Of a DNA stretch of 64,000 nucleotides, positions 9,649 through 18,515 are shown one piece after another; the first letter of the stretch is position 1; each line of letters begins with the position of its first letter. The position numbers were made by a program, and so were the translations under genes. The notes beneath the pieces were generated by a model. It was given only the letters and a program-made list of their open reading frames with translations. It was not told the origin of the DNA and searched no databases. Source of the DNA: Chitinophaga cymbidii (GTDB lineage Bacteria > Bacteroidota > Bacteroidia > Chitinophagales > Chitinophagaceae); NCBI RefSeq assembly GCF_007992715.1, contig NZ_BKAU01000001.1:1860001-1924000 (forward strand), in the 5' to 3' direction.

Positions 9649-10764
9649 TTATTTCCGCAGCGTCACGTTCGTGATCACTGGGTAGTGATCGCTCAGGTCC
9701 GCATGGAGCGTGCGGAATCCGTTCACCGAAAAACGTTTGTCGGCAAAAATGTAATCTATCCGCAATGTGGGTGAAAGACCGGAAAACGTTCTGCCGATGC
9801 CGCTGCCTTTCCGGAGGAAAGCGTCCTGCAAAGCGCCTTTTACGGTAAAGTAGGTGTAAGATGCGGGCGTGTCGTTAAAATCTCCGCAAACGATCACGGG
9901 ATAGGGGCTGGTCTTGATGAAGTCCGCCACGATATTGGCCTGGCGGCTGCGGCGGATGTAGGCGTCGCGCATTTTATTCATGATGCCTTTGGCGGCCACG
10001 AGGCCGGTGTCTTCCTGTTTTTTTATTTTTTCGATGGATTGATAATCCTGGGCATTGAACCGGTAGGATTCCAGGTGCATGTTCACAATGCGCAGCGTAT
10101 CCCCGTTCCGCACAATATCCGCATAGATGAGGCTTTCGCCCATCGGGCCGGGAGACATCTTCACTTTGTCCGACTGGATGATGGGATACCGCGAAAAGAT
10201 GATGGAGCCCCAGTGCTGGCTGCCCTGCCGGTTGAAATCGCTCGAAAAAAAACGGTGCGGCAGTTTCATTTCTTCGGAAATGTCTTCGCGGTTGTTGAAA
10301 TCGTCTTTCTTCTCACTGGTATAAAAGTCCTGCAGGCAAAGGATATCCGGTTTTTGCGCTTTGATCAGCCGGAACATGGCCTCGCGGGTGGGACGGCTGT
10401 TCTTTTGCGCGTACAGGCCAAACAGCGCTACGTTGTAGCTCATCACATTAAAGCTGCCTTCCGGTTTGTCGTTCGTGTTCCAGCTGGACGGCCAGCGGAA
10501 GGCGATGAAAGCGGAAACGGACTTCCAGCCGATCAGCAATGCGAGCAAGGGGATCAGCGCATACCTTGGGTGAAACACGAGCCAGAAGATGAGGAACAGC
10601 AACAGGATAACAAGCATGAACGGGAAGCCGAGCGTCAAAAAGCTGATAGGCCAGAACCGCACCGGTGAAATGAACGGTGCGAGGCAGGCCAACAGGAAAA
10701 ATAGCACTGTAACAATGTTCACGATCAGGAAAAATCCCTTTGTAAAAAGTCGCAAAAATCTCAA
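9649..10764 (-). CDS. Membrane-anchored endonuclease/exonuclease/phosphatase family protein (copy 1)
   Basis: At 371 residues the protein has three N-terminal hydrophobic segments (about 10-35, 40-65 and 70-90) and then an EEP-fold domain from residue 105: MSYNVALF (108-115), DILCLQDFYT (140-149), VCGDFNDTP and LSDHYPV (357-363). The conserved metal-binding Glu of the LQE motif is Asp here (Asp146), while the C-terminal SDH motif is intact. The family includes DNases, phosphodiesterases and sphingomyelinases, and the substrate is unknown. It lies 71 bases downstream of a paralogue and ends the rlmD-rhomboid run. Confidence 0.88.
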   Translation of the reverse strand: MRFLRLFTKGFFLIVNIVTVLFFLLACLAPFISPVRFWPISFLTLGFPFMLVILLLFLIFWLVFHPRYALIPLLALLIGWKSVSAFIAFRWPSSWNTNDKPEGSFNVMSYNVALFGLYAQKNSRPTREAMFRLIKAQKPDILCLQDFYTSEKKDDFNNREDISEEMKLPHRFFSSDFNRQGSQHWGSIIFSRYPIIQSDKVKMSPGPMGESLIYADIVRNGDTLRIVNMHLESYRFNAQDYQSIEKIKKQEDTGLVAAKGIMNKMRDAYIRRSRQANIVADFIKTSPYPVIVCGDFNDTPASYTYFTVKGALQDAFLRKGSGIGRTFSGLSPTLRIDYIFADKRFSVNGFRTLHADLSDHYPVITNVTLRK

Positions 10765-10835
10765 AAGGCATATAGTTTGACCGCCATAAATTTAACGCAT
10801 TAACAAACAACACGTTAATAAATTTGGGCCGGCCA

Positions 10836-11930
10836 TTATTTCTGTATCGTTAATCTTGCCATGACGGGGAAATGTTCAAATCCCTTACTTCTCCATATTG
10901 AAAAATCTTCCACCGTTATCCGTTTGTCCGGCAGGATATAATCGATGCGGAGCGTGGGCGATAATGCGGCGAACGTCCGTCCGAAGCCGGCGCCCTTTTT
11001 CAGAAAGGCGTCCTGGAGATCGCCGCGGATGGTGCGGTAGGTGTAGGATAGCGGGATGTCGTTAAAATCGCCCACCACGATCAGCGGTTCCGTGGTCTGG
11101 TCTATTTCCCGCCGCATGAGCTTTGCCTGCGCGGAGCGCAGCCGGAAAGAGCGTTTCATTTTGGACATCACGCCTTTCACCTTGTCTTTGTCCGGCGTGG
11201 CCACCACGTTATAATCTTCCTGGTCCAGCCGGTGGCTTGCCAGGTGGGCGGATATGACGCGCACGGTATCTCCGTGAATGAGCAGCCGGGCGGTCAGCAG
11301 GTCTTCCTGGGATGATCCGCCGCCCATGTCTACCATAGACGAATCCACGATCGGGAACTTCGAAAAGAGAATGGTGCCGTAGTGCCAGCTTTTCCAGTGC
11401 GTCCGGTGCTTCACGAAATAGTGATACGGATATTGGAACTGCAGGCGGAGGCTGTCAAAATTATTGGTCTTCTCCGGGTGATCGTTGGTGTAAAATTCCT
11501 GCAGGCAAAGAATATCCGGACGGGCTTTATGTATTTCCTCGTATATCCGTGAACGTATGTGCTGGACGTTCTTGTATTCTTTCAGGCCCATGCTGCTGCA
11601 GTTAAACGACATGATGGTGAAAGAGCGGTCAGGAGGGTTGGAGGAGCTGCCCGGCAGGTGAAAGCCCCAGGTCAGCAGCAGCGCGGGAATGGTGAGCAGC
11701 AGGCCGGCAAAAGAGATCAGCCAGTAACGGAGGCGGTACAGCAATAACCATATGGCGGCCAAAAGGAGGCATGCGATCCAGAGAAAAGGAAATGTGAGAC
11801 CGGCGAATCCGGCGATCCAGAAAGTACCCGGGTCCAGGTACCGGAGCCAGGCGGAGCAGACAAGGGCGATGACGAGGAGCACATTACCCCAGAGCAACAA
11901 ACGCCGGATGATGACAGGGATGTATTTCAC
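10836..11930 (-). CDS. Membrane-anchored endonuclease/exonuclease/phosphatase family protein (copy 2)
   Basis: This 364-residue paralogue of the neighbouring EEP protein has the same layout: three N-terminal hydrophobic helices (about 8-28, 36-62 and 70-92) and an EEP domain from residue 105. MSFNCSSMG (107-115), DILCLQEFYT (139-148) with the metal Glu present, and VVGDFNDIP are visible. The final motif, normally SDH, reads FEH (351-353), so the conserved Asp is replaced by Glu352. The two copies thus deviate at different active-site positions. It lies 47 bases after an inactive rhomboid gene and is probably in the same transcript. Confidence 0.87.
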   Translation of the reverse strand: MKYIPVIIRRLLLWGNVLLVIALVCSAWLRYLDPGTFWIAGFAGLTFPFLWIACLLLAAIWLLLYRLRYWLISFAGLLLTIPALLLTWGFHLPGSSSNPPDRSFTIMSFNCSSMGLKEYKNVQHIRSRIYEEIHKARPDILCLQEFYTNDHPEKTNNFDSLRLQFQYPYHYFVKHRTHWKSWHYGTILFSKFPIVDSSMVDMGGGSSQEDLLTARLLIHGDTVRVISAHLASHRLDQEDYNVVATPDKDKVKGVMSKMKRSFRLRSAQAKLMRREIDQTTEPLIVVGDFNDIPLSYTYRTIRGDLQDAFLKKGAGFGRTFAALSPTLRIDYILPDKRITVEDFSIWRSKGFEHFPVMARLTIQK

Positions 11931-11977
11931 GTAAGGGAATAATTATGCAGATGAAAATAGGAAAAGTTGGGCGGAAA

Positions 11978-12940
11978 TTAAAACTCGCCGCTCTTTTCCT
12001 TACTGGCGCGGAGCAATGTTTCCTTTTCTTCAGGAGTAAGGCTTTCCATTCCTTCCGCGTTGATCTTGTCCAGTATCTCGTTCACTTTTTGCTCACTCAC
12101 GGAAGGTGCGCCTACTTTCGTGAACGGCGCCGGAGAGGTTCTGGCGCGGAAGGAAGCGCCGGGCGGGGGTGTTTCCGCTTTGCGGGCTTCCCGGATGGAT
12201 TTGGGATGGAACAGATGGGAGATGGCAAAGAACAGGTTGTTGATGCCGTTGCCCCAGTTGTAGCCTCTTTTGAATTGCGCGATGAACATGTAACCCATGA
12301 ACGCGCCGCCGAGCGTATACAGCAGGGACGTATAGCTGATTTCGGTGCTGCTGAAAATAGCGAGGCCGTTCAGGGCGAGATAGATCAGCGTGATGACCCA
12401 CACGGGCATGCCGCCTTTCATCAATAGCGGAAATACGCGGTTGTTCGGCGCCAGTACGGTAACGCCAACGGCCAGGGCCATTACACCTGCTCCGGCGCCC
12501 ATGATGCCGCTTCCGGCCACCAGGGGCTTGAAAGCAGGCACGAGGTTCATGCCGGCGATATAGAAAGCGAAGCCAGTGAGGCTTCCGAAAATGTATAAAG
12601 GCACTACGAGGCGGTGGCCGGAAATATTCTGCAGGAGGGAGCCGAAGCAGAACAGCCAGACGCCGTTGCTGAAAATGTCCCAGAACTGGATGTGTGCGAA
12701 TTGTGCGGTGATGATGGTCCAGGGTTTCTGCAGCAGCAGCATGGGGTCAGCGGGAACGTGGGTATTGCTGAGAACGTCCCGGTTGAAGGCCGGTACGCCA
12801 TAATCTTCCATCTGGTAAATGATCCTGATAAAATACAGCAGGATGAAAACGGTGATATTCAGTATAAGCAGCTGCGTCACCATATTCTTCTCCTCGCCGA
12901 GAGAAAGGCGGGGCATTCGCTCTTTTTCCGTTAACTGCAT
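11978..12940 (-). CDS. Rhomboid-fold membrane protein lacking the catalytic dyad
   Basis: This 320-residue protein has six predicted membrane segments between about 21 and 225 and a polar cytosolic tail with a helical C terminus (EEKETLLRASKEK). It aligns by eye with rhomboids: the segment QFAHIQFWDIFSNGVWLFCFGSLLQN matches the family's loop-1/TM2 region. The GxSG serine motif reads GAGAGV (148-153) with no Ser, and the usual HLGG histidine motif reads YTLGG (Thr209). It is therefore a pseudo-rhomboid, probably a binding or chaperone protein like iRhoms or derlins. It follows an active rhomboid gene by 38 bases. The start could alternatively be Met9 or Met20. Confidence 0.85.
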   Translation of the reverse strand: MQLTEKERMPRLSLGEEKNMVTQLLILNITVFILLYFIRIIYQMEDYGVPAFNRDVLSNTHVPADPMLLLQKPWTIITAQFAHIQFWDIFSNGVWLFCFGSLLQNISGHRLVVPLYIFGSLTGFAFYIAGMNLVPAFKPLVAGSGIMGAGAGVMALAVGVTVLAPNNRVFPLLMKGGMPVWVITLIYLALNGLAIFSSTEISYTSLLYTLGGAFMGYMFIAQFKRGYNWGNGINNLFFAISHLFHPKSIREARKAETPPPGASFRARTSPAPFTKVGAPSVSEQKVNEILDKINAEGMESLTPEEKETLLRASKEKSGEF

Positions 12941-12978
12941 GGCTCAATAATTTGTATTACAAAATTAGGCATTTTGCC

Positions 12979-13806
12979 TCAATAGAACGTCCGCCGGTTG
13001 CGTTTGTTCCAGATCTTCAAAAGGATGTATGCAAATAGCACGCCACCAAGGTGTGCGAAGTGCGCAACATTGTCTCCCGCAGAATTCCGGAAGCCCAGGA
13101 ACAGCTCCATCAGGATGTAAAAGCCTACAAAATATTTTGCCTTGATAGGGAAGGGGATGGGAATGATGAAGAGCATGGCGTTGGGGAACAGGTAGCCGAA
13201 AGCGAACAAGACGCCGAACACAGCCCCGGAAGCGCCGACGGTAGGCATGTTGCGGTATACCTCCAGGTATTCGCCGAGGTAATATTGGCCCAGCTTGATC
13301 ATTTCGGGGCTTTCTGCCGGCCTGACGCTCCAGGCTTCGTAGAAACTCTGCAGACTCTGTATCTCGAATTTTTGCTGGAATGCCGCAAAGGTGTCAAAAG
13401 ACGGATTGGCAAAATAAGCGGCTACGTAGTTGGAAAGCTGGATATTGTCATACGTGAGCACCAGCATATGGCAGAACGCCGCGCCGATGCCGCAGATCAT
13501 ATAGAAAATGAGGAAGCGCTTGGGCCCCCATACGTTTTCCAGCGTGCTGCCGAACATCCACAATGCAAACATGTTGGACAGCAGGTGGAAGAAAGTGCTC
13601 GGGTCGTGCAGGAACAGGTGGGTCACGAACTGATGAGGCATGAAAAGTTCCGAGCCCCAGTAATGGAGACCCAATAAAGCGGAAAGATCATAACCATTCA
13701 TCTTTTCCAGCGTTATCTGCGCCAGGTATACCAATCCGTTAATGATCAACAGGTTCTTGATAACCAGGGGCAACATCTGGAATCTGCCGGGCCTAAACTC
13801 GCTCAT
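12979..13806 (-). CDS. Rhomboid-family intramembrane serine protease
   Basis: This 275-residue polytopic membrane protease has an intact dyad: Ser193 in VGASGAVFG and His252 in HFAHLGG. FHLLSNMFALWMFG (about 73-86) matches the conserved TM2 region. An insert of roughly 45 residues (about 135-180) lies before the serine helix. It would cleave transmembrane helices of unknown substrates. It sits 24 bases after rlmD and 38 bases before a catalytically dead paralogue, and all are on the minus strand, so the pair is likely made together. Confidence 0.93.
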   Translation of the reverse strand: MSEFRPGRFQMLPLVIKNLLIINGLVYLAQITLEKMNGYDLSALLGLHYWGSELFMPHQFVTHLFLHDPSTFFHLLSNMFALWMFGSTLENVWGPKRFLIFYMICGIGAAFCHMLVLTYDNIQLSNYVAAYFANPSFDTFAAFQQKFEIQSLQSFYEAWSVRPAESPEMIKLGQYYLGEYLEVYRNMPTVGASGAVFGVLFAFGYLFPNAMLFIIPIPFPIKAKYFVGFYILMELFLGFRNSAGDNVAHFAHLGGVLFAYILLKIWNKRNRRTFY

Positions 13807-13830
13807 TTTCGTGTATACTTAATCGTTAAT

Positions 13831-15240
13831 CTAATATCTACGTTTCAGCAGCACTACATTTTCAATGTGGTGGGTATGCGGGAACATGTCCACCGGCTGT
13901 ATTTTTTCTATCGTGTATTTTTCGTTCAGCAACGCCAGGTCGCGGGCCTGCGTGGCGGGATTGCAGCTTACATATACGATCCGCGGCGCGGCCACTTCCA
14001 GCAGCTTTGCCGTGAGCTTCTCGTGCATGCCGGCCCTGGGAGGATCTGTAATGATCACATCCGGCGCGCCGTGTTCGGCAAAGAACGCATCATCACAGAT
14101 ATCGATCACATCCCCTGCAAAAAACGTGGCGTTATTTACAGCATTGGCGGCGGCATTCTCCTTCGCATCGTCGATCGCTTCCCTGATCAGTTCTATGCCG
14201 ATCACTTTTTTCGCCTGCCGCGACACGAATATGCCGATGCTGCCGGTACCACAGTAAAGGTCATACACCACTTCACTGCCTGTAAGCCCTGCAAAATCAC
14301 GGGTAACCTTGTACAAAACCTCGCCCTGGTAAGTATTGGTCTGAAAGAACGATTTCGGACCGATCTTAAAAGTAAAGTCTTCCAGCTTTTCTTCCACATA
14401 ACCTTTGCCGGCGTAAACTTTGGGTTCCAGGTCAAAGATACTATCATTCTTTTTGGGATTGATGGTATATAACAAAGTGGTAATACCGGGAACGGTTGCC
14501 AGCAGGTGGTCCAGCAGCGCAATGCGCGCCGCTTTGTCCTCATAATGGATAACGAGGTTCACCATCACTTCCCCGGTGGTGCAGATGCGCAGCACCAGGT
14601 TGCGCAGCCAGCCTTCCTGGCGGCGGATATCATAAAAGGAAAGCGAATGTTTTTCCGCCCATTCCCTTACGGTATTCTTGATAAGGTTAGCGGGCTCCTC
14701 CTGCAGGTGGCAGGTACGGATGTCCAGCACCTTGTCAAACAGCCTGGGTATATGAAACCCCAATGCGTTGCGTTTGGGCCACTCCTCGCCTGCAGCGCGG
14801 ATCTCGTCGTCTGTCAGGTACGCTTTATTGGAAAAGGTGAATTCCAGCTTGTTGCGGTAGCGGCGGGTTTTGGATGCGCCCAGGATGGGGTACATGTCCG
14901 GGAATTCAAGATGCCCGATGCGCCGCAGATGATCTTCCACCTGCTGCTGCTTGTATTCCGCCTGTTTCTCATAAGGCAGCATCTGCCATTTGCAGCCGCC
15001 GCAGAGCCCGAAATGCTCGCAGAACGGCTCCACCCGCTGCGGAGAGTAAGTATGGAAGAGCTGTGCTTTCCCTTCCGCCCAGTCTTTTTTATTCTTGCTG
15101 AGCCTTACATCCACCACATCTCCCGGCACAACGCCTCCCTCGATAAAGATCACTTTACCGTCCACCCGCGCTAATGCCTTGCCCTCGGCGGCATAGCCTG
15201 TTACGGGAACTTTTTCCAGAACTACGTTTTTTTTCCTCAC
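13831..15240 (-). CDS. rlmD: 23S rRNA (uracil-5-)-methyltransferase, RlmD/RumA family
   Basis: This 469-residue SAM-dependent methyltransferase forms 5-methyluridine in 23S rRNA. An N-terminal TRAM domain (about 1-60) is followed by an iron-sulfur Cys set (CEHFGLCGGCKWQ plus a later Cys in RTCHLQ), the SAM-binding VYDLYCGTGSIG, ITDPPRAGMH and the catalytic Cys in SCNPATQARDL. I choose the GTG complementary to 15238-15240 (protein begins with RKKNVVLEKV after the initiator) because the upstream ATG at 15288 would overlap the divergent redoxin gene and add an atypical polar leader. The upstream start remains possible. It heads the rhomboid/EEP run. Confidence 0.9.
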   Translation of the reverse strand: MRKKNVVLEKVPVTGYAAEGKALARVDGKVIFIEGGVVPGDVVDVRLSKNKKDWAEGKAQLFHTYSPQRVEPFCEHFGLCGGCKWQMLPYEKQAEYKQQQVEDHLRRIGHLEFPDMYPILGASKTRRYRNKLEFTFSNKAYLTDDEIRAAGEEWPKRNALGFHIPRLFDKVLDIRTCHLQEEPANLIKNTVREWAEKHSLSFYDIRRQEGWLRNLVLRICTTGEVMVNLVIHYEDKAARIALLDHLLATVPGITTLLYTINPKKNDSIFDLEPKVYAGKGYVEEKLEDFTFKIGPKSFFQTNTYQGEVLYKVTRDFAGLTGSEVVYDLYCGTGSIGIFVSRQAKKVIGIELIREAIDDAKENAAANAVNNATFFAGDVIDICDDAFFAEHGAPDVIITDPPRAGMHEKLTAKLLEVAAPRIVYVSCNPATQARDLALLNEKYTIEKIQPVDMFPHTHHIENVVLLKRRY

Positions 15241-15282
15241 GGGTGCAAAGGTAGGACGGTTTTCCTTACTTTTATTGCACCT

Positions 15283-16680
15283 ATGCAAAATCTGCTATGC
15301 TTATTATGCTGCCTTTGCAGCGCTTTCTCCCTGCAGGCGCAGGGATATGAGATCACCGTAAAGATCAGGGGTTATCAGTCGGGGTACCTTTACCTCGGCC
15401 ACTACATGGGCAAAACGACCTATGTGATGGACTCCGCGCGCATCAACGAGAATGGCGTGGCCGTTCTGAAAGGTGCGGAAAAACAGCCGGGCGGCATTTA
15501 CCTCATCGTTCTGCCGGGCAAGAAAAAGTATTTCGAAATGCTGATGGACGAGGTGCAGACCTTTTCCGTGGAAGCCGATACCAGCAGCCTGCTGGAAAAA
15601 ACGGTATTTTCCGGCTCGGCGGACAACGAGATGTTCACGGCCTATAACCGCTTTTTATCGGCGCAGGGCCCCGCGCGCGAAGAGATACAGCGGCAGCTGG
15701 CCGCGGCCCGCACAGCGGCGGACTCGGCCAAAGTGGCCCCGCTTTCCGAACAACTCGGCAAAAAACTCCAGGAATACCGCAACAACGTAGTAGCCAAACA
15801 TCCGAAGTCGTTACTGGCCGCCATTTTCCGGTCCATGCGCGAACCGGAAGTAAAGCCGATGCCAAAGAAAGCGGACGGCACGCTGGACTCCACCTATCCC
15901 TACCGCTATTACAAAGCGCATTACTGGGACGATGTGGACCTGGCGGACGGACGGCTCGTGCGGACGCCCATCATCGAAACAAGACTGAACCGCTACTTTT
16001 CACAACTGGTAGCGCCGGTGCCGGATTCGGTGATCTCGGAAGCGGACGCGCTGATCGCAAAAACGGGGAACGACAAGGAGAGCTTCAAGTTCCTGGTATG
16101 GTGGCTGACGCTGCATTACGAATCCTCGCCCATCATGGGCATGGACGCGGTGTTCGTGCACCTGGTGGAGAAATATTACGTTACAAAACGGGCTTACTGG
16201 GTAACGGACGAGCAAAACGAAAAGATCATCAGCCGCGCCTATACCATCGCTCCCAACCTGATCGGGCAGAAAGGCGCGCCCTTGCCACTGCAGGACACCT
16301 CCGGCAAATCCGCGTCCCTGTACGATATCAAGGCAAAATATACGATCCTCGTTTTCTGGGACCCAACCTGCGGGCATTGCATCACCGAAGTGCCAAGGCT
16401 GGACTCCGCTTTTAATGCCAGCTGGAAAAAGAAAGGCGCGGTGATGTTCGGCGTGAAAACGGAAGGAACGCAGGAAGAATGGCTAAAGTTTATCCATGAT
16501 AAAAAACTGAAAGGCTGGATACATGCCTGGGACCCCGGCTATAAAAGTAACTACCGCCGCTTCTATGATGTTTACAGCACGCCGCTCGTATACCTGCTGG
16601 ATGAAAACAAGAAGATACTCGCTAAACGGCTCGGTGTGGAACAACTGGAAGAATTCCTCCAAAGGTCATCCAACCACTAG
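15283..16680 (+). CDS. Secreted thioredoxin-like protein with DUF4369-type N-terminal domain
   Basis: This 465-residue protein has a signal peptide (cleavage near LQAQG, residue 20). The N-terminal beta-rich part (about 22-120, with GYLYLGHYMGKTTYVMDSARI) resembles DUF4369. The middle helical part (130-310) resembles DUF5106. The C-terminal TlpA/AhpC-like domain carries the redox motif CGHC (363-366) in FWDPTCGHC and the cis-Pro strand TPLVYLLDENKKI. It is expected to be a periplasmic thiol-disulfide oxidoreductase. It is transcribed away from rlmD. Confidence 0.88.
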   Translation: MQNLLCLLCCLCSAFSLQAQGYEITVKIRGYQSGYLYLGHYMGKTTYVMDSARINENGVAVLKGAEKQPGGIYLIVLPGKKKYFEMLMDEVQTFSVEADTSSLLEKTVFSGSADNEMFTAYNRFLSAQGPAREEIQRQLAAARTAADSAKVAPLSEQLGKKLQEYRNNVVAKHPKSLLAAIFRSMREPEVKPMPKKADGTLDSTYPYRYYKAHYWDDVDLADGRLVRTPIIETRLNRYFSQLVAPVPDSVISEADALIAKTGNDKESFKFLVWWLTLHYESSPIMGMDAVFVHLVEKYYVTKRAYWVTDEQNEKIISRAYTIAPNLIGQKGAPLPLQDTSGKSASLYDIKAKYTILVFWDPTCGHCITEVPRLDSAFNASWKKKGAVMFGVKTEGTQEEWLKFIHDKKLKGWIHAWDPGYKSNYRRFYDVYSTPLVYLLDENKKILAKRLGVEQLEEFLQRSSNH

Positions 16681-16782
16681 TATATTTGTCTTGTAACAAA
16701 ATGATTCTCAACCGGCTATAAGCCTTTAACATTCCTTTGGCACAGTCTTTGGATTTGTCTTCGTACATCAAAACTATTGGTT

Positions 16783-17484
16783 ATGAAGAAAGAGATTGTG
16801 CTCTCACTACTGGCGGTTGGCGTTTCGGCGGCAGCCATGGCCCAGGTGCGGGTTGGTATCAAAGGCGGGCTTAACGTGGCAAATATCACCACTACCAACA
16901 GCGGCGCTGTTGACGACAGTAGGTCTTTATCATCTTTTCATATAGGCGCCATTGCGGACCTGCCTCTTTCCGAGATCCTTTCCATCCAGCCGGGCGTTTT
17001 TTATACCGGTAAAGGTTCCAAGCTGGAAAGAGGGGATGAAGGCAGCACCACCTATTTCAGATCAGAAACCAACCCCCGTTACATCGAGATTCCCGTAAAC
17101 TTCGTCGGCAAGATCCCCGTAGGCGGTGAAACCAAGGTATTCCTCGGCATCGGCCCTTACGCGGCATTTGGCGTAGGCGGGCAGAATAAATACACTTTCA
17201 GCAACCCTGTTCTCGGCGAAGTAAAAGGCGAAGACAACATCAAATGGGACGACGATACCCCCTTCAACGACGACGACCCCAACCAGGGCTATGACAAATA
17301 CAAACGCTTCGATTACGGCGGCAACATCCTGGCTGGCGTGGAGTTCGGCAATTTCCTGCTGTCTGCCCAGTATGGAATGGGCTTCGGTAAGATCCTGTCC
17401 GGTTCGGACGATGGCAATAACGACAAAAGCAAGAACAGGGTCTGGGCTTTCTCCGTTGGTTATCTTCTTGGAGGCAACCGTTAA
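16783..17484 (+). CDS. PorT-type outer membrane beta-barrel protein (copy 1)
   Basis: This 233-residue protein starts at the ATG at 16783 (MKKEIVLSLL), which gives a clean signal peptide cleaved after AMA; a TTG six bases earlier is less likely. After the signal, VRVGIKGGLNVANI is the usual first strand of the outer-membrane-beta-barrel/PorT-like family. Alternating strands follow (RYIEIPVNFVGKIP, FLGIGPYAAFG) and it ends in VWAFSVGYLLGG. An acidic loop (DDDTPFNDDDPNQGYD) sits between strands. Function is unknown. It is the first of three related genes in tandem. TATATTTG at 16681-16688 could be its -7 element, but no -33 element is clear. Confidence 0.85.
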   Translation: MKKEIVLSLLAVGVSAAAMAQVRVGIKGGLNVANITTTNSGAVDDSRSLSSFHIGAIADLPLSEILSIQPGVFYTGKGSKLERGDEGSTTYFRSETNPRYIEIPVNFVGKIPVGGETKVFLGIGPYAAFGVGGQNKYTFSNPVLGEVKGEDNIKWDDDTPFNDDDPNQGYDKYKRFDYGGNILAGVEFGNFLLSAQYGMGFGKILSGSDDGNNDKSKNRVWAFSVGYLLGGNR

Positions 17485-17569
17485 ACAATTTTTGCAAAAA
17501 GGCATTATTTAAATAGCATACCATTTCATCCTGACATATAAAGTTTTTCTAAAACAACAAAAGCAAATC

Positions 17570-18193
17570 ATGAAAAAAGTACTGTTTTCCGTAGCTGCAC
17601 TGCTCATCGCCGGTGCATCCTTTGCACAGGTAAAATTCGGCGTGACGGCAGGGCCCAGTTTCTCCAGTTACACAGGTAAAGAGGCAGGAGATAAAGAAAC
17701 CAGCAAGCTGATCACCGGCCTGCGTGCAGGCGTAACCGTAGACCTGCCGCTGGCAGATGAGTTTTACATCCAGCCAAGCCTGCTTTATGTAGGGAAAGGC
17801 GGGAAATTGACAGATGGCGACGTGGACCTGAAGACCCGTCTGAATTATCTTGAGCTGCCTATCAACTTCATGTACAAGCCGGAGGTTGGAGCAGGTAATC
17901 TTTTCATCGGCCTTGGCCCCTACCTGGCTTACGGCCTTAGCGGCAAGACGAAAGTCGACGGTGGCGACAATGAGGCCAGCACCGACATCGAGTGGGGGAG
18001 TGACCCCGGTCAGCTCAAAAGGCTGGACGCCGGCGCTAACTTCCAGGTCGGATATGAATTTCCGATGGGCTTCAACGTGGGCCTGCATACAGACCTCGGA
18101 CTGGTGAACGGCCTTGGTGATGGCGACAACGACAACTCCTTCCGGAACACTTCTTTTGGCGTGTCCGTTGGATATAAGTTCGGCGCCCGCTAA
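17570..18193 (+). CDS. PorT-type outer membrane beta-barrel protein (copy 2)
   Basis: This 207-residue paralogue of its upstream neighbour has a signal peptide MKKVLFSVAALLIAGASFA and then QVKFGVTAGPSFSSY as first strand. Shared signatures are LRAGVTVDLPL, YIQPSLLYVGKGGKL, LNYLELPINFMYK and LFIGLGPYLAYGL, and it ends FGVSVGYKFGAR. It lies 85 bases after copy 1 and is followed by a strong terminator, so copies 1 and 2 may form one transcript. It is probably an eight-stranded barrel; no enzymatic role can be read from the sequence. Confidence 0.86.
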   Translation: MKKVLFSVAALLIAGASFAQVKFGVTAGPSFSSYTGKEAGDKETSKLITGLRAGVTVDLPLADEFYIQPSLLYVGKGGKLTDGDVDLKTRLNYLELPINFMYKPEVGAGNLFIGLGPYLAYGLSGKTKVDGGDNEASTDIEWGSDPGQLKRLDAGANFQVGYEFPMGFNVGLHTDLGLVNGLGDGDNDNSFRNTSFGVSVGYKFGAR

Positions 18194-18212
18194 TCCTTAA
18201 TGAATTAATGAT

Positions 18213-18266
18213 CCGGCTGGTTAGGCATTGCAATAATCTATAATGCCAGGCCAGCCGGTTTTTTTT
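18213..18266 (+). terminator. Rho-independent terminator after beta-barrel copy 2
   Basis: CCGGCTGG (18213-18220) pairs with CCAGCCGG (18251-18258). An inner GGCATT/AATGCC pairing extends the stem, and eight T follow at 18259-18266. Confidence 0.9.
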
Positions 18267-18392
18267 ACCACGTTATGAACCATTTCCTCTTTGCCGATGT
18301 TATAATAACCCTGGCACCCATGAACTGAGTTATTTTATTATTATTTGACCGTCGCTGTCTGAAGGGTGCTTTTATTTTGAATATTATTGCTG

Positions 18393-18400
18393 TATGTTTG
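18393..18400 (+). promoter_or_regulatory. Candidate -7 element for beta-barrel copy 3
   Basis: TATGTTTG matches the Bacteroidetes -7 consensus TAnnTTTG. A -33 TTG at the ideal distance is not evident. This is the main feature of the 322-base gap 18194-18515 apart from the terminator; it would give a leader of roughly 110 bases before the ATG at 18516. That leader contains GGCATACA twice (around 18416 and 18429). Confidence 0.4.
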
Positions 18401-18515
18401 ACCTGAATTCTCGAGAGGCATACAGGACAGGCATACATCTACGATCTCCGTTGCATCCATATCCGCAGCGGCACTTACTTTCCTATTACTTAAACCCCCT
18501 ATTAAAAACCTCCAT

